Assembly: GCA_018816735.1 (NCBI GenBank) | Contig: JAHIVH010000116.1 | Coordinates: 1 to 64,000 of the forward strand | Length of the DNA stretch: 64,000 nt | From: Pseudomonadota bacterium | GTDB taxonomy: Bacteria > Desulfobacterota > Desulfobacteria > Desulfobacterales > JAHIVH01 | Reading direction: 5' to 3' | Part shown: positions 17,583-26,365 of the stretch, piece after piece | Layout of the letters: each line of letters starts with the position of its first letter | Position numbering within the stretch: the stretch's first letter is position 1 | Notes under the pieces: model-generated | Told to the model about the DNA's origin: nothing | Databases searched by the model: none | Seen by the model: the letters and a program-made list of their open reading frames with translations, nothing else | Position numbers and translations under genes: made by a program

Positions 17583-19039
17583 CGCAACAGCATTTTATAA
17601 ATCAGTCTATGAATCAATTTTCCATATGGCGGGTAGATCATTTTTCCGCTGTTGAATTTCGGTTTGAACAGAACCCCTTTTTCTTTTGACAACGATAAGA
17701 ATCCTGCATGCCCATGATACTGCCCCATGCCGGATTGACCGATACCCCCGAATGGCATGGCATCCTGCGGCACATGAACCATTGTGTCGTTAATCAGAAC
17801 GCCTCCCGAATGGGTGTGTTTTATGATATATTCGGCATTTTCGCGATTGTAGTCAAAGAAATACAATGCCAGGGGCCGTGGATGATCATTGACATATTTA
17901 ACGGCATCTTCAAGCGATTTATAGGGAATAACCGGCAGTATCGGCCCAAATATTTCTTTTTGAAGGACTTCCATATCCTGAGTGGCATGGAGAATCAGAT
18001 GAACCGGCAATTTTCGCGAACCGGAGAAATCCTCGTTTGCCGGATTGATCACGATGATTTCAGCACCTTTTTCATTCGCATCTTTCAAAAGACCTTGCAA
18101 ATGCTTGTATTGCTGGTCATTTTCGACACTGGTATAGTCCTTGTTATTCATGAGTGTCGGATACATCTGGTGGATCGATTGACGAAATGCCTCGGTAAAT
18201 TCATCAATGCGATTATCCGGACACAGCACATAATCGGGCGCCACACAGGTCTGACCGGCGTTGATCATTTTACCCCAGGCGATCCTTTCGGCAGCATCTT
18301 TCATCGGGACATCCTTGCTGATAATGGCCGGTGATTTTCCACCCAACTCCAGCGTTACGGGTGTGAGATTGTCTGCTGCAGCCCGCATCACATCTTTTCC
18401 GGCTGATGTTGAGCCTGTAAATATCATATGGTCCCATGGTTTTTTCGTGAATTCCTTTCCGGAAATGTCGTCTCCTGAATATAATGCCACATGATCTTCA
18501 TCAAAATTTTCCCTGATGAGCTGTTTGAGCACGTCAGCGGTCTCTGGTGAACACCGGCTCATCCGTATCACAGCCCGGTTACCTGCAGACAATGCGCAGA
18601 CCAGTGGCCCGCCGATCGAGAGATACACCGGATAGTTCCATGGTGCGATAATGCCCACCACTCCCAGGGGTTGATAATACACTTTCGCGGATGCAGGCAT
18701 ATATAGCATACCTGGCATGCGCCATGAAGGTTTTACCCATTTTTTGACATGTTTGATTGTATAATTGATGCCTTCGACAGATGATACCAGTTCGGCCAGA
18801 TAGGTCTCGTCCTTGCAGCGTGCACCAAAATCCTTATCAAGCGCGGCTGCGATTTTATCCTGATACTGAACCAATGCTTTTTTCAGCCGTTTTAAATGTC
18901 CGACGCGTTCATTTCCGTCTGGAAAGGGATTCTTTAAAAAAGCCTCTTTCTGCATTTGAAAAATCCGGTCCAGTTCAGAGAATGTTTCAGGATCTCCGGT
19001 TTGAATACCCAGATCTGATATTTTAATTGGTTTCTGCAT
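17579..19039 (-). CDS. NAD(P)-dependent aldehyde dehydrogenase
   Basis: This 486-residue enzyme is of the class 3/coniferyl-aldehyde dehydrogenase subgroup, which oxidises fatty or aromatic aldehydes to acids. Visible signatures: APWNYPVYLS for the cofactor loop, FTGSTSAGK, the general-base motif ELGGKSP and the nucleophile region GQTCVAPDY. The C-terminal hydrophobic/basic tail (YGKLIHRLIYKMLLR) resembles membrane-associated fatty aldehyde dehydrogenases. The ATG follows GGAGAATCA. It is transcribed alone, with a 275-bp promoter gap before it. Confidence 0.9.
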   Translation of the reverse strand: MQKPIKISDLGIQTGDPETFSELDRIFQMQKEAFLKNPFPDGNERVGHLKRLKKALVQYQDKIAAALDKDFGARCKDETYLAELVSSVEGINYTIKHVKKWVKPSWRMPGMLYMPASAKVYYQPLGVVGIIAPWNYPVYLSIGGPLVCALSAGNRAVIRMSRCSPETADVLKQLIRENFDEDHVALYSGDDISGKEFTKKPWDHMIFTGSTSAGKDVMRAAADNLTPVTLELGGKSPAIISKDVPMKDAAERIAWGKMINAGQTCVAPDYVLCPDNRIDEFTEAFRQSIHQMYPTLMNNKDYTSVENDQQYKHLQGLLKDANEKGAEIIVINPANEDFSGSRKLPVHLILHATQDMEVLQKEIFGPILPVIPYKSLEDAVKYVNDHPRPLALYFFDYNRENAEYIIKHTHSGGVLINDTMVHVPQDAMPFGGIGQSGMGQYHGHAGFLSLSKEKGVLFKPKFNSGKMIYPPYGKLIHRLIYKMLLR

Positions 19040-19104
19040 AATTGATTCTCCTGCTATTTTGTATACGATAATTGACTGAACGGTGAGTACTAATTACGTT
19101 ATGT

Positions 19105-19131
19105 CATATATGGCACAATGAACCGTGTCAA
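19105..19131 (-). promoter_or_regulatory. Possible promoter of the aldehyde dehydrogenase gene
   Basis: On the minus strand TTGACA (19126-19131) is followed after 15 bases by TATATG (19105-19110), about 65 bases before the start codon. The spacer is short, so this is tentative. Nothing else was recognised in the 19040-19314 gap. Confidence 0.3.
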
Positions 19132-19314
19132 TAATAAAAATAATTCATACCCTGAATGCAATCCCGCATGTCTTTATGAGCTTATGTGACCGGACATTCA
19201 TTCTGCTATTTATATATAATTTAAATATGTTATAAATTAAATGGCCTAACAGACATATAAATTACCTCAAGTCTTATTGCATTGCAATATAAATGGATTA
19301 TACTGATTGGACAA

Positions 19315-20436
19315 TTACAGATAATCGATCACGTTTCCGGTTGGTGATGGTTCATATCCGGGAATAGACGATATTTCCTCCCGCAATGCGCGGGATTGCA
19401 ATACATCCAGCATCACCCGGATTGTCGGATGGTCAAACAGGTCATCGGGAATGACGAGATCGCAGCGCACGGTTTCAAGAGGGATAAACTGAAGGTTAAA
19501 CATATCGGAAACCACATGAAGGCCTAAGGCCACATCAGCCAGTCCGGAAGCCACCATCTGCGCGCATTCATTGTGTGTGAACAGTTCATGGGTATATCCG
19601 TTGATTGTCGATGGGGGAATACCCGCACCTTTTAACTGATCATCCAGAAGAATGCGCAAAGCTGCACCATGTTCCCGATTGACCATTTTTACATCAGTTC
19701 TTGCCAAATCCGACAGGGACCTGATGTTCAAGGGATTTCCGGATGCCACCATCAGACCTTCATCCATATAGGTAAATCCGATAATCTTGCCTTTCAAACC
19801 GGATAGCATCTTCCTGGCGGTAAGCACATTGGATTCCTCATCTTTTTGATTATGAAGATGGACACCGCCCACATGGGCATGACCTTCGGAAAGTGCTTTT
19901 AAGGATGCATAACTGGATGCAAAACAGCAATGAACACGGGCTCCTGGCAATGCACGGGCAACATGGCCGGAAAGGATTGAAAACGCAGGGTCGCAACCGA
20001 ATAATAAAATGGTTTTTTCCATGATATCATCTGGACAGAAAAGACGGGCATTCTGGCCATTTTTTTCCATCAGGGCATCAGCGGCCGGAAGCCCACTGTT
20101 AAATGCAATTTTTCCGGTAATCGGAATACCTGTCAATTCACCCCGAAGTTTTGCCACCCAGAGCCTGGACGTTGTATTTTTTGTATTTCCTATAATTTTT
20201 ATGGGTTGGGGTTCACCGGTCATATCTTCTGTAAATAATTTTTCGACCGTACATTCCAGATGTTTTGCCAGTTGCAAGGCAACTGCGGTATTTGGCAGAT
20301 AGCGACCGGATTCAATGTCGTATATGGCCTGTCTTTTGACACCGACTGCATCTGCAAGCTGACTTTGCGACCAGCCTTTTGCCTGGCGATATGCCTTGAC
20401 ATGGCATGCAATGTTAAAAGGGGGGTGGGGCTCCAT
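19315..20436 (-). CDS. HTH regulator with periplasmic-binding-protein-like sensor domain
   Basis: The 373-residue protein has an N-terminal XRE-type helix-turn-helix (about 10-65: YRQAKGWSQSQLADAVGVKR) and a C-terminal PBP-like domain (about 140-360) of the kind found in molybdate/tungstate-responsive regulators. It contains no membrane or export segment, so it senses ligand in the cytoplasm. It is divergent from modABC across a 177-bp region containing repeated TTGACGTTT-like sites, and most likely controls molybdate or tungstate uptake. This replaces the usual ModE LysR-like/Mop architecture. Ligand identity is inferred from context only. Confidence 0.82.
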   Translation of the reverse strand: MEPHPPFNIACHVKAYRQAKGWSQSQLADAVGVKRQAIYDIESGRYLPNTAVALQLAKHLECTVEKLFTEDMTGEPQPIKIIGNTKNTTSRLWVAKLRGELTGIPITGKIAFNSGLPAADALMEKNGQNARLFCPDDIMEKTILLFGCDPAFSILSGHVARALPGARVHCCFASSYASLKALSEGHAHVGGVHLHNQKDEESNVLTARKMLSGLKGKIIGFTYMDEGLMVASGNPLNIRSLSDLARTDVKMVNREHGAALRILLDDQLKGAGIPPSTINGYTHELFTHNECAQMVASGLADVALGLHVVSDMFNLQFIPLETVRCDLVIPDDLFDHPTIRVMLDVLQSRALREEISSIPGYEPSPTGNVIDYL

Positions 20437-20458
20437 TTTTCATCCATAATGAAATAAT

Positions 20459-20541
20459 ATTGACGTTTAAAAAAATATATTGACGTCTCAAAATATATTA
20501 ATTAAGTCTTAACCATGCACTGCTAATTTTTGAAACGTCAA
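20459..20541. promoter_or_regulatory. Repeated operator-like sites in the mod divergent region
   Basis: ATTGACGTTT at 20459 and ATTGACGTCT at 20479 start exactly 20 bp apart, about two helical turns. The inverse AAACGTCAA is at 20533-20541, an exact reverse complement of TTGACGTTT (20460-20468). A further pair CTGTAA (20551) and TTACAG (20567) lies closer to modA. The sites lie between the regulator and modA and do not resemble the E. coli ModE box. They are likely binding sites of the adjacent regulator. Confidence 0.6.
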
Positions 20542-20613
20542 ACTCATTTACTGTAACTGAGTTGACTTACAGAATCAATACTAAACATGCAAAGAAGACT
20601 CTGGAGGATTTAA

Positions 20614-21423
20614 ATGGGAAAAAAAACAATACCATATCGAAAATGGGAACGGACAATCCGGCAAGTATGTATCGCCCTTATCCTTTTTTCCGGTTACAAG
20701 GGGTGGGCAATCGGCCAGGATGTTTCGTCAATTCACATATTTGCGGCAGCATCAACAACAAATGTGGTAACCGATATCTGTCAGCTGTTTTCGGAAACCT
20801 ATGGAACAAAAGCGTTGCCATCTTTCGCGTCTTCTTCAACGCTTGCCAAGCAGATCGAAAATGGCGCACCTTCTGATATTTATATTTCTGCCAACAGTGA
20901 TTGGATGGATTATCTTGAAAAAAAGGATCTGATTGTTGGCAACTCGCGTTTTGATTTGGCGAAAAACCGGCTTGTCCTGATCGTTCCCCAAAAAAGCAGC
21001 ATAAATAAAATTGACATCAATCCCTCAATGGATCTGAAACCCATCATCGGCGATGGCTTTCTTTCGATGGGAGATCCGGATCATGTGCCTGCAGGCATGT
21101 ACGCCAAAGATGCACTTGAAAAATTAGGCCTGTACAAAGAATTGGAAATTAAAATAGCCCGCTTGAATACGGTCCGGGCTGCATTGGCCATGGTGGAACG
21201 TAATGAGTCAAGCCTGGGTATTGTTTACGCTACGGATGCGGCTATGACCGATCAGGTAAAAGCAGTCGGCATTTTTCCTATTGATTCCCATCCGCCAATT
21301 GTATATCCGGCGGCTATCATTAAAGGGCATGATACGGATAACGTCAAACGGTTTCTTCAATTCCTTAAAACACCCGTATCGAAATCAATTTTTGAAAAAT
21401 ACGGGTTTACCCATAACGAATGA
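20614..21423 (+). CDS. modA: Molybdate/tungstate ABC transporter binding protein
   Basis: The 269-residue periplasmic protein captures the oxyanion. It has a basic N-terminus and hydrophobic signal segment ending near GWAIGQ, then the ModA hallmarks IHIFAAASTTNV, the FASSSTLAKQIENGAPSDIYISAN stretch (oxyanion-binding Ser/Thr and the GAPSD motif), GDPDHVPAGMYAKDAL, and GIVYATDA. Length is standard. ATG follows GGAGGATTTAA. The stop overlaps modB by four bases. Molybdate versus tungstate preference cannot be read. Confidence 0.94.
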   Translation: MGKKTIPYRKWERTIRQVCIALILFSGYKGWAIGQDVSSIHIFAAASTTNVVTDICQLFSETYGTKALPSFASSSTLAKQIENGAPSDIYISANSDWMDYLEKKDLIVGNSRFDLAKNRLVLIVPQKSSINKIDINPSMDLKPIIGDGFLSMGDPDHVPAGMYAKDALEKLGLYKELEIKIARLNTVRAALAMVERNESSLGIVYATDAAMTDQVKAVGIFPIDSHPPIVYPAAIIKGHDTDNVKRFLQFLKTPVSKSIFEKYGFTHNE

Positions 21424-22118
21424 ATTATTTTTCCTTTTCACCTGTAGAACTTGAGGCACTCCGATTAAGTCTTTGGGTGTCTTTCTGGGCTCTTTTCATA
21501 AGCCTTCCTCCGGGAATCATTATCGCCTGGATACTGGCACGCATGGAATTCCCCGGTAAAAGCATCTTGAACGGCATGATTCACCTGCCCCTTGTTCTGC
21601 CACCCGTCGTGATCGGTTATCTGCTGCTCGTCGTGATGGGGCGAAAAGGACTCATCGGCTCCATCCTTTACGAATATCTGGGGTTCTCGGTCGCTTTTAC
21701 CTGGAAAGGTGCTGCCCTTGCTTCTGCTGTCATGGCATTCCCGCTATTGGTGAGAGCGATAAAGCTTTCCATTGACAATGTGGACCCAGGCCTTGAAAAT
21801 GCCGCAAGAACTTTGGGAGCAGGACCCATGCGCGTTTTTTTTACCATCACCTTACCACTCATGATACCCGGCATTATAACCGGAATGATACTTGCCTTTG
21901 CAAGAAGTTTGGGTGAATTCGGCGCGACAATCACATTTGTTTCAAATATCCAAGGCGAGACACAGACACTTCCTTTGGCACTGTATACGCTCATGCAGGT
22001 GCCCAATGGCGAAACAGGCGCGATGAGACTTTGCCTGATTTCCATCCTTATCGCCATGGCTGCCCTTGTCTGTTCTCAGCGTCTTGAAAAACGATTTCCC
22101 GGGTATGTGAAAGGGTGA
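21420..22118 (+). CDS. modB: Molybdate ABC transporter permease
   Basis: This 232-residue inner-membrane permease has five to six hydrophobic helices and the EAA loop typical of the ModB/CysT group (GLENAARTLGAGPMRVFFTITLP), followed by FARSLGEFGATITF, a ModB signature. It starts at ATGA overlapping the modA stop and ends three bases before modC, so the three are translated together. Confidence 0.95.
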   Translation: MNYFSFSPVELEALRLSLWVSFWALFISLPPGIIIAWILARMEFPGKSILNGMIHLPLVLPPVVIGYLLLVVMGRKGLIGSILYEYLGFSVAFTWKGAALASAVMAFPLLVRAIKLSIDNVDPGLENAARTLGAGPMRVFFTITLPLMIPGIITGMILAFARSLGEFGATITFVSNIQGETQTLPLALYTLMQVPNGETGAMRLCLISILIAMAALVCSQRLEKRFPGYVKG

Positions 22119-22121
22119 TCC

Positions 22122-23204
22122 ATGATTGATATAAAACTCCGGAAGAAACAAGGCGCATTCAAAATAAACGCTGAATTCAAGTCAGGTGTTACGGGTGTGA
22201 CCGCATTGTTTGGCCAATCCGGTGCAGGCAAAACATCGGTCATCAATATGATAGCAGGGCTGGATATTCCGGATTCCGGATATATTAGAGTCAATCAAAA
22301 CCCATTGTTTGATGCCCAAAAGCATATCAATCTGCCTCCTCAAAAACGGAAAATTGGTTATGTGTTTCAGGATGGCCGGCTATTTCCCCATTTAACCGTC
22401 AAGCAGAATTTATCTTATGGGATGCGACTCGTATCTCAACAAGAACGATATGTCATGTTTGATCCGGTCATATCCCTTTTGGGGATCTCGCATCTTCTTT
22501 CCCGACTTCCCCGGAAATTATCCGGTGGAGAAAAACAGCGCGTAGCCATCGGCAGAGCCCTTTTGACGAGCCCGTCTCTTTTACTCATGGATGAACCACT
22601 TTCATCTCTGGATCATTTAAGAAAAAAAGAAGTCATGCCTTTTATTTCCCGATTGAGCAAGGAATTTTCAATCCCGATCATCTATGTCAGCCACTCACTG
22701 GATGAAGTCCTGAACCTTGCTGATCATATTGTGTTGATGGATGAGGGGAACGTTATTGCAGCAGGAAGTATCGACGCAATCGTCAATCGGTCTGATCTGT
22801 TCTCCCTGATGGGTGGACAGGATTGTGGCTCTATTATTTCCGCAACGGTTGAAACAGATAATGACGCTTATGGATTGACCCATCTTCGTTTTCCAGGGGG
22901 GGTGATCAAAGTTCCCCGGTTAGCCGTGTCCAAAGGAAGCACTGTCCGGATACGCATACCCGTCAGAAGCGTATCCATCTCGCTGGTAAAACCGGCGGAT
23001 ACAAGTATCCAAAACATTTTTTCAGGTGTGATCGAAGAGATTTCATTACCGGATTCAACCTTCTCGGATATTCGGATCAATATCGGGGTGCCTCTTTTTT
23101 CCCGAATCACCAGGCTGTCACAAGAAAAGCTCTGCCTGACTCCGGGTAAAACAGTATTTGCCATGGTAAAAAGTATTGCAGTCACCAATGGCTCAAATGA
23201 TTGA
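22122..23204 (+). CDS. modC: Molybdate ABC transporter ATP-binding protein
   Basis: The 360-residue ATPase energises oxyanion import. It shows Walker A GQSGAGKTS, Q-loop region YVFQDGRLFPHLT, signature LSGGEKQRVAIGRALL, Walker B LLLMDEPLSSLD and the switch histidine in YVSHS. The last 130 residues form the C-terminal TOBE/Mop-type regulatory domain known to bind molybdate and feed back on transport. The DUF364 gene begins 19 bases after its stop. Confidence 0.95.
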   Translation: MIDIKLRKKQGAFKINAEFKSGVTGVTALFGQSGAGKTSVINMIAGLDIPDSGYIRVNQNPLFDAQKHINLPPQKRKIGYVFQDGRLFPHLTVKQNLSYGMRLVSQQERYVMFDPVISLLGISHLLSRLPRKLSGGEKQRVAIGRALLTSPSLLLMDEPLSSLDHLRKKEVMPFISRLSKEFSIPIIYVSHSLDEVLNLADHIVLMDEGNVIAAGSIDAIVNRSDLFSLMGGQDCGSIISATVETDNDAYGLTHLRFPGGVIKVPRLAVSKGSTVRIRIPVRSVSISLVKPADTSIQNIFSGVIEEISLPDSTFSDIRINIGVPLFSRITRLSQEKLCLTPGKTVFAMVKSIAVTNGSND

Positions 23205-23223
23205 AAAAGTGGAGGGACACAAT

Positions 23224-23943
23224 ATGAATCTGCTATACGATGACTTGCGAACCGCTTTGCAACATGAAATTGACCGTCATCATCTTGCAGGCAAAAAAAT
23301 ACAAATAAGATGTAAAGCGCTAACTGTAAAAGAAGCTATCGGAAATCCGGCCCATGACGATTATCCGATTATCAAAGGCAGAGAAGTTATGGTGGAAGCA
23401 TCTTTTGAAGGAAACAAAGGACAGGCCTTTACCGATGAATTTGAAAATGTGGATTATGGGGTTGATGATTTGCTTGATATCGAGTTATCGTCAAATCGAA
23501 ATCGAGCCAGCTTTATATCCGGACTGAATGCTGTTTTCAGATATCTCGGCATTTGTAGCAAGACGGTTCATTGCAGAGATAGAGAACCTGTGGAATGCGC
23601 CGCACAGTTAGCCCAATTCCTGGGTCCAGTGAAAAATGTTCTTCTTGTGGGCTATCAGCCGAGATTCCTTGAATCCCTTGCATCTGCATATACAGTTAGA
23701 GCCCTTGACCTTGACAGGGACAATATCGGAAAGGCATTTTCCGGTGTCATCATCGAATCTCCGGCCAGGTTGGCTGATGCAGCAAAATGGTGTGACATGA
23801 TTTTCGCCACTGGATCGACCATTGTAAACGGAACATTGACCGATTTTATAATTCCGGAGAAGCCCCTTGTCCTATATGGCGTTACAATTGCGGCCTCTGC
23901 AAAAATATTGGATTTAAAAACCTATTGTCATTGTGGTGCGTAG
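23224..23943 (+). CDS. DUF4213/DUF364-family protein in the mod operon
   Basis: The 239-residue protein has an N-terminal enolase-like DUF4213 segment and a C-terminal Rossmann-like DUF364 domain (KNVLLVGYQPRFLE, CDMIFATGSTIVNGTL), a family proposed to chelate metals but not characterised biochemically. The ATG at 23224 was preferred over a longer form overlapping modC because GTGGAGGGAC precedes it. As the last gene of modABC, it is likely involved in handling molybdenum or tungsten, by context only. Confidence 0.8.
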   Translation: MNLLYDDLRTALQHEIDRHHLAGKKIQIRCKALTVKEAIGNPAHDDYPIIKGREVMVEASFEGNKGQAFTDEFENVDYGVDDLLDIELSSNRNRASFISGLNAVFRYLGICSKTVHCRDREPVECAAQLAQFLGPVKNVLLVGYQPRFLESLASAYTVRALDLDRDNIGKAFSGVIIESPARLADAAKWCDMIFATGSTIVNGTLTDFIIPEKPLVLYGVTIAASAKILDLKTYCHCGA

Positions 23944-23989
23944 TTCCACATATCATTTAATGAGAAGGTCAAACACAGGTGTTGTGTTG

Positions 23990-24023
23990 AATCCATTCGG
24001 TGATACGATCCACCGAATGGATT
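23990..24023. terminator. Perfect 13-bp hairpin between convergent genes
   Basis: AATCCATTCGGTG and its exact complement at 24011-24023 enclose an 8-base loop, midway between the end of the mod operon and the end of the glycosyltransferase gene. There is no T run, so it may be a factor-dependent or structural terminator serving both strands. Confidence 0.55.
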
Positions 24024-24040
24024 GATAATCTGTCAGCCTG

Positions 24041-25462
24041 TTATGCTGCTTTTTGAAGCGGATGCGGCACGGTAAAAGGCCCCTTTTCCGGGGACGTTGG
24101 CCAGGAAGGGTGGGTGTCTTTTGTCTTGAGATCCCGGGTCATCCAGCCATTTTTATGAGGAGTCATCAGCGCATAAAAGCTTATCCATGATAAACAGGCC
24201 ATCCAGAAGAAGCTGTAGGGGAAAGCCCATATTGCCTTATCGCTTTTATACCGGGCAGCATAAAAGATCCCCGGAGCACATGATGCAAGGGCTGCTCCAA
24301 GAATCATTTTAGGACCGATGATTAACGGCATACAGATCAGCAGTCCGATAGCGGAAACATGCATCACCTGTCCTACGGTCAAATTTATCAAGTTGATCAG
24401 TACATTGATTCTGAGTCCAAGGGCGCCGTCGTTCCGGAATTTGCGGAAAACAAACCGGGTGATCACAATTGTTTCGCGGATATTGCTTCGGGCCCAGCGC
24501 AAGAGCATCTTCCAGAGCTTTCCAAAAGTGACGGGGCAGGTGGTGTGAACCACTGCATCTCGCTGGTAATGAACATAAAAGCCGTTTCTGAGAATCAGAT
24601 TGGTCATGGCCCTGTCCTCACCAATATTGGCTGGCTTTCCGCAAAACTTCTGGTTCAGCCATTCGAAGAGAACATTCAGAACAACTTCACGCCGATATGC
24701 GGACAATGCACCGGGAGTGCACATGACCGAATTGATCACACTCTGGCCTGCACGCAGAAAATCGAAACTGAAGGCAAAGGAAACCTCAAGCATCCTGGGG
24801 ATAATACCCTCTTTGTGGTTCAGGATGCTTACGTTTCCTGCAACTGCCCCCACTCGATCATTTCGGATAAATGGGCTCACAAGATTGCGGATGGTTTGTG
24901 GTTCCACGATGGAGTCACTGTCAATGGTTACGTAGACATCCCCTTGACCTTGCTTGAAGCCCAGATACAGGGCATGCCGCTTGCCCCGGTTAACAGGTTG
25001 CTTGAACAACTGAACCCGTCCGTGCAATTCTTTTTCAGCCTGATGGAGCCAGTACCAGGTATCATCGCTGCTGCCGTCATCAACAGCGATAATATACATT
25101 TTTTCAGGCGGGTAGTCACTTTGAGCAATGCTTTTAATGGTATCGAAAACCTGACGTCCTTCATTATAGGCCGGAACGATTACCGTACAGGACGGCAGTT
25201 CCTCGTTGGTGCAGGGTCTGGCTGGTTTGTATTTCAAACAGAGCACAACACGCCAGATAAAAATCAAAAGATGAATGGCAAAAAATACCTGGGAAAAGAC
25301 TAACAATGCTTTGCCCAGGGGGTAGCTTTCAACAGTGATCCAGATCGATCGGATATCGGTAACGAAAGATATGAAGATGGCTGTCAATATGATGAATGCA
25401 TATGGAAGCAGCGCTATTTTAGCACGTGCCCTAATCATTAAAGTATTCCTTTTCAGTTTCAT
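24041..25462 (-). CDS. Processive-type family 2 glycosyltransferase, membrane bound
   Basis: The 473-residue protein has two N-terminal membrane helices (about 15-37, 52-75), a cytoplasmic GT-A domain, and three or four C-terminal helices (about 330-445). Catalytic motifs of hyaluronan/chitin/cellulose synthase-type enzymes are present: VDDGSSDDT, DSDS (metal DxD), GEDRAMTN (catalytic base region) and LLRWARSN in place of QxxRW. It therefore probably polymerises and exports a polysaccharide, but sugar and product are unknown; there is no BcsB or deacetylase gene adjacent. The ATG follows AGGAGATTAATAA. Confidence 0.87.
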   Translation of the reverse strand: MKLKRNTLMIRARAKIALLPYAFIILTAIFISFVTDIRSIWITVESYPLGKALLVFSQVFFAIHLLIFIWRVVLCLKYKPARPCTNEELPSCTVIVPAYNEGRQVFDTIKSIAQSDYPPEKMYIIAVDDGSSDDTWYWLHQAEKELHGRVQLFKQPVNRGKRHALYLGFKQGQGDVYVTIDSDSIVEPQTIRNLVSPFIRNDRVGAVAGNVSILNHKEGIIPRMLEVSFAFSFDFLRAGQSVINSVMCTPGALSAYRREVVLNVLFEWLNQKFCGKPANIGEDRAMTNLILRNGFYVHYQRDAVVHTTCPVTFGKLWKMLLRWARSNIRETIVITRFVFRKFRNDGALGLRINVLINLINLTVGQVMHVSAIGLLICMPLIIGPKMILGAALASCAPGIFYAARYKSDKAIWAFPYSFFWMACLSWISFYALMTPHKNGWMTRDLKTKDTHPSWPTSPEKGPFTVPHPLQKAA

Positions 25463-25507
25463 TTATTAATCTCCTATCCAGACCCACTCTATGTGAGTCT
25501 GGGCGAC

Positions 25508-25534
25508 ATTATACCTTTCCGATGAACATATCAA
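25508..25534 (-). promoter_or_regulatory. Promoter of the glycosyltransferase gene
   Basis: On the minus strand TTGATA (25529-25534), a 15-base spacer, and a consensus TATAAT (25508-25513) lie about 45 bases before the start codon. Between promoter and ribosome binding site an imperfect hairpin (25478-25502, CCAGAC/GTCTGG arms) would form in the mRNA leader. Confidence 0.5.
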
Positions 25535-25665
25535 TAGATTTCATACAATAATTATATTGCTGAAATAACGTAAGATAATACTTTTTTATCAACAAATTTT
25601 AATGAAAATTGTTTTTTTTTACAGACGATTGAAAAAATAAAGAAACAGGGAGACAGGGGTTAATT

Positions 25666-26034
25666 TTATAAGTTATCAATGGTATTAAAACCTAACGATA
25701 GTGCCGCATCCAGATCATCTGAATGAATTTCGTAAATATTTATTTTACCGGTTCCTGCGCCGCACGAGGCGATATGATAATACCCATCACCATCGCGATA
25801 TGACGATAACACCGTAATTCCATTGTCTGTAAGTTCCAATTCCATGGTATCAAGGTCAATGCCCCCATCATAACATTGAACAGAACCCTCGTATTTATAG
25901 ACTTCTACGGTCGATTCACCCTGAATCGTTTTATCCGGATCATCCCCGTTTGTGGATGTATCGGTTTTGGCAGCGTTGCATCCATTTAAATATACCGCGA
26001 AGACTGCGAAATATATTGCAATTAGGTATTTCAC
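25666..26034 (-). CDS. Small lipoprotein
   Basis: The 122-residue product has a lipoprotein signal peptide with lipobox LNGC (Cys19), followed by a Thr/Asp-rich spacer and a compact beta-rich domain with three further cysteines (QCYDGG, ASCGAG). It starts at GTG after an AAGAGAT site. No family recognised. It is monocistronic; the palindrome TTGATT-TAAT-AATCAA lies about 60 bases upstream and may be its operator. Likely periplasmic, anchored to a membrane. Confidence 0.7.
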   Translation of the reverse strand: MKYLIAIYFAVFAVYLNGCNAAKTDTSTNGDDPDKTIQGESTVEVYKYEGSVQCYDGGIDLDTMELELTDNGITVLSSYRDGDGYYHIASCGAGTGKINIYEIHSDDLDAALSLGFNTIDNL

Positions 26035-26365
26035 GAATATCTCTTTTCGGATCTGTTGCTAAATTGATTTATATTGAGATTCAATCAACATTTCTTGATT
26101 TAATAATCAATCGGCTTATAACTGACTCAGTATAAGAAAAAATTTAAAAATGCAAGTGTGAAATTACCCTAAATTCAATTTATCCATAAATACAAAACGA
26201 TGAACAAGACAGAAGAAAAACGATTTGTCTATCCGCATTCTCATGATTATCCCCGTCTTTCCCTTGCCAAACGATTCGTTTTTAAGTTAGAACAGATAGA
26301 GTTGAATTTCGCATTGTTTTTTTGCTTTCATCAGTTCGACTATATGAGTGGAAATCTGACGGTTT
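26035..26365. other. Intergenic region with AT-rich palindromes
   Basis: This 331-bp gap lies between the divergent lipoprotein and DUF2868 genes. Near the lipoprotein side are related inverted sequences, including TTGATT-TAAT-AATCAA at 26095-26110 and an ATTGATT...AATCAAC pair at about 26063-26089, suggesting an operator. A 67-codon frame at 26200 runs into the DUF2868 gene in another frame without a ribosome binding site; I do not call it. Confidence 0.4.

Noticed and set aside
24359-25303. 314-codon plus-strand frame opposite the glycosyltransferase
   Set aside because: Lies wholly antisense to a gene with clear catalytic motifs; no signal of its own.
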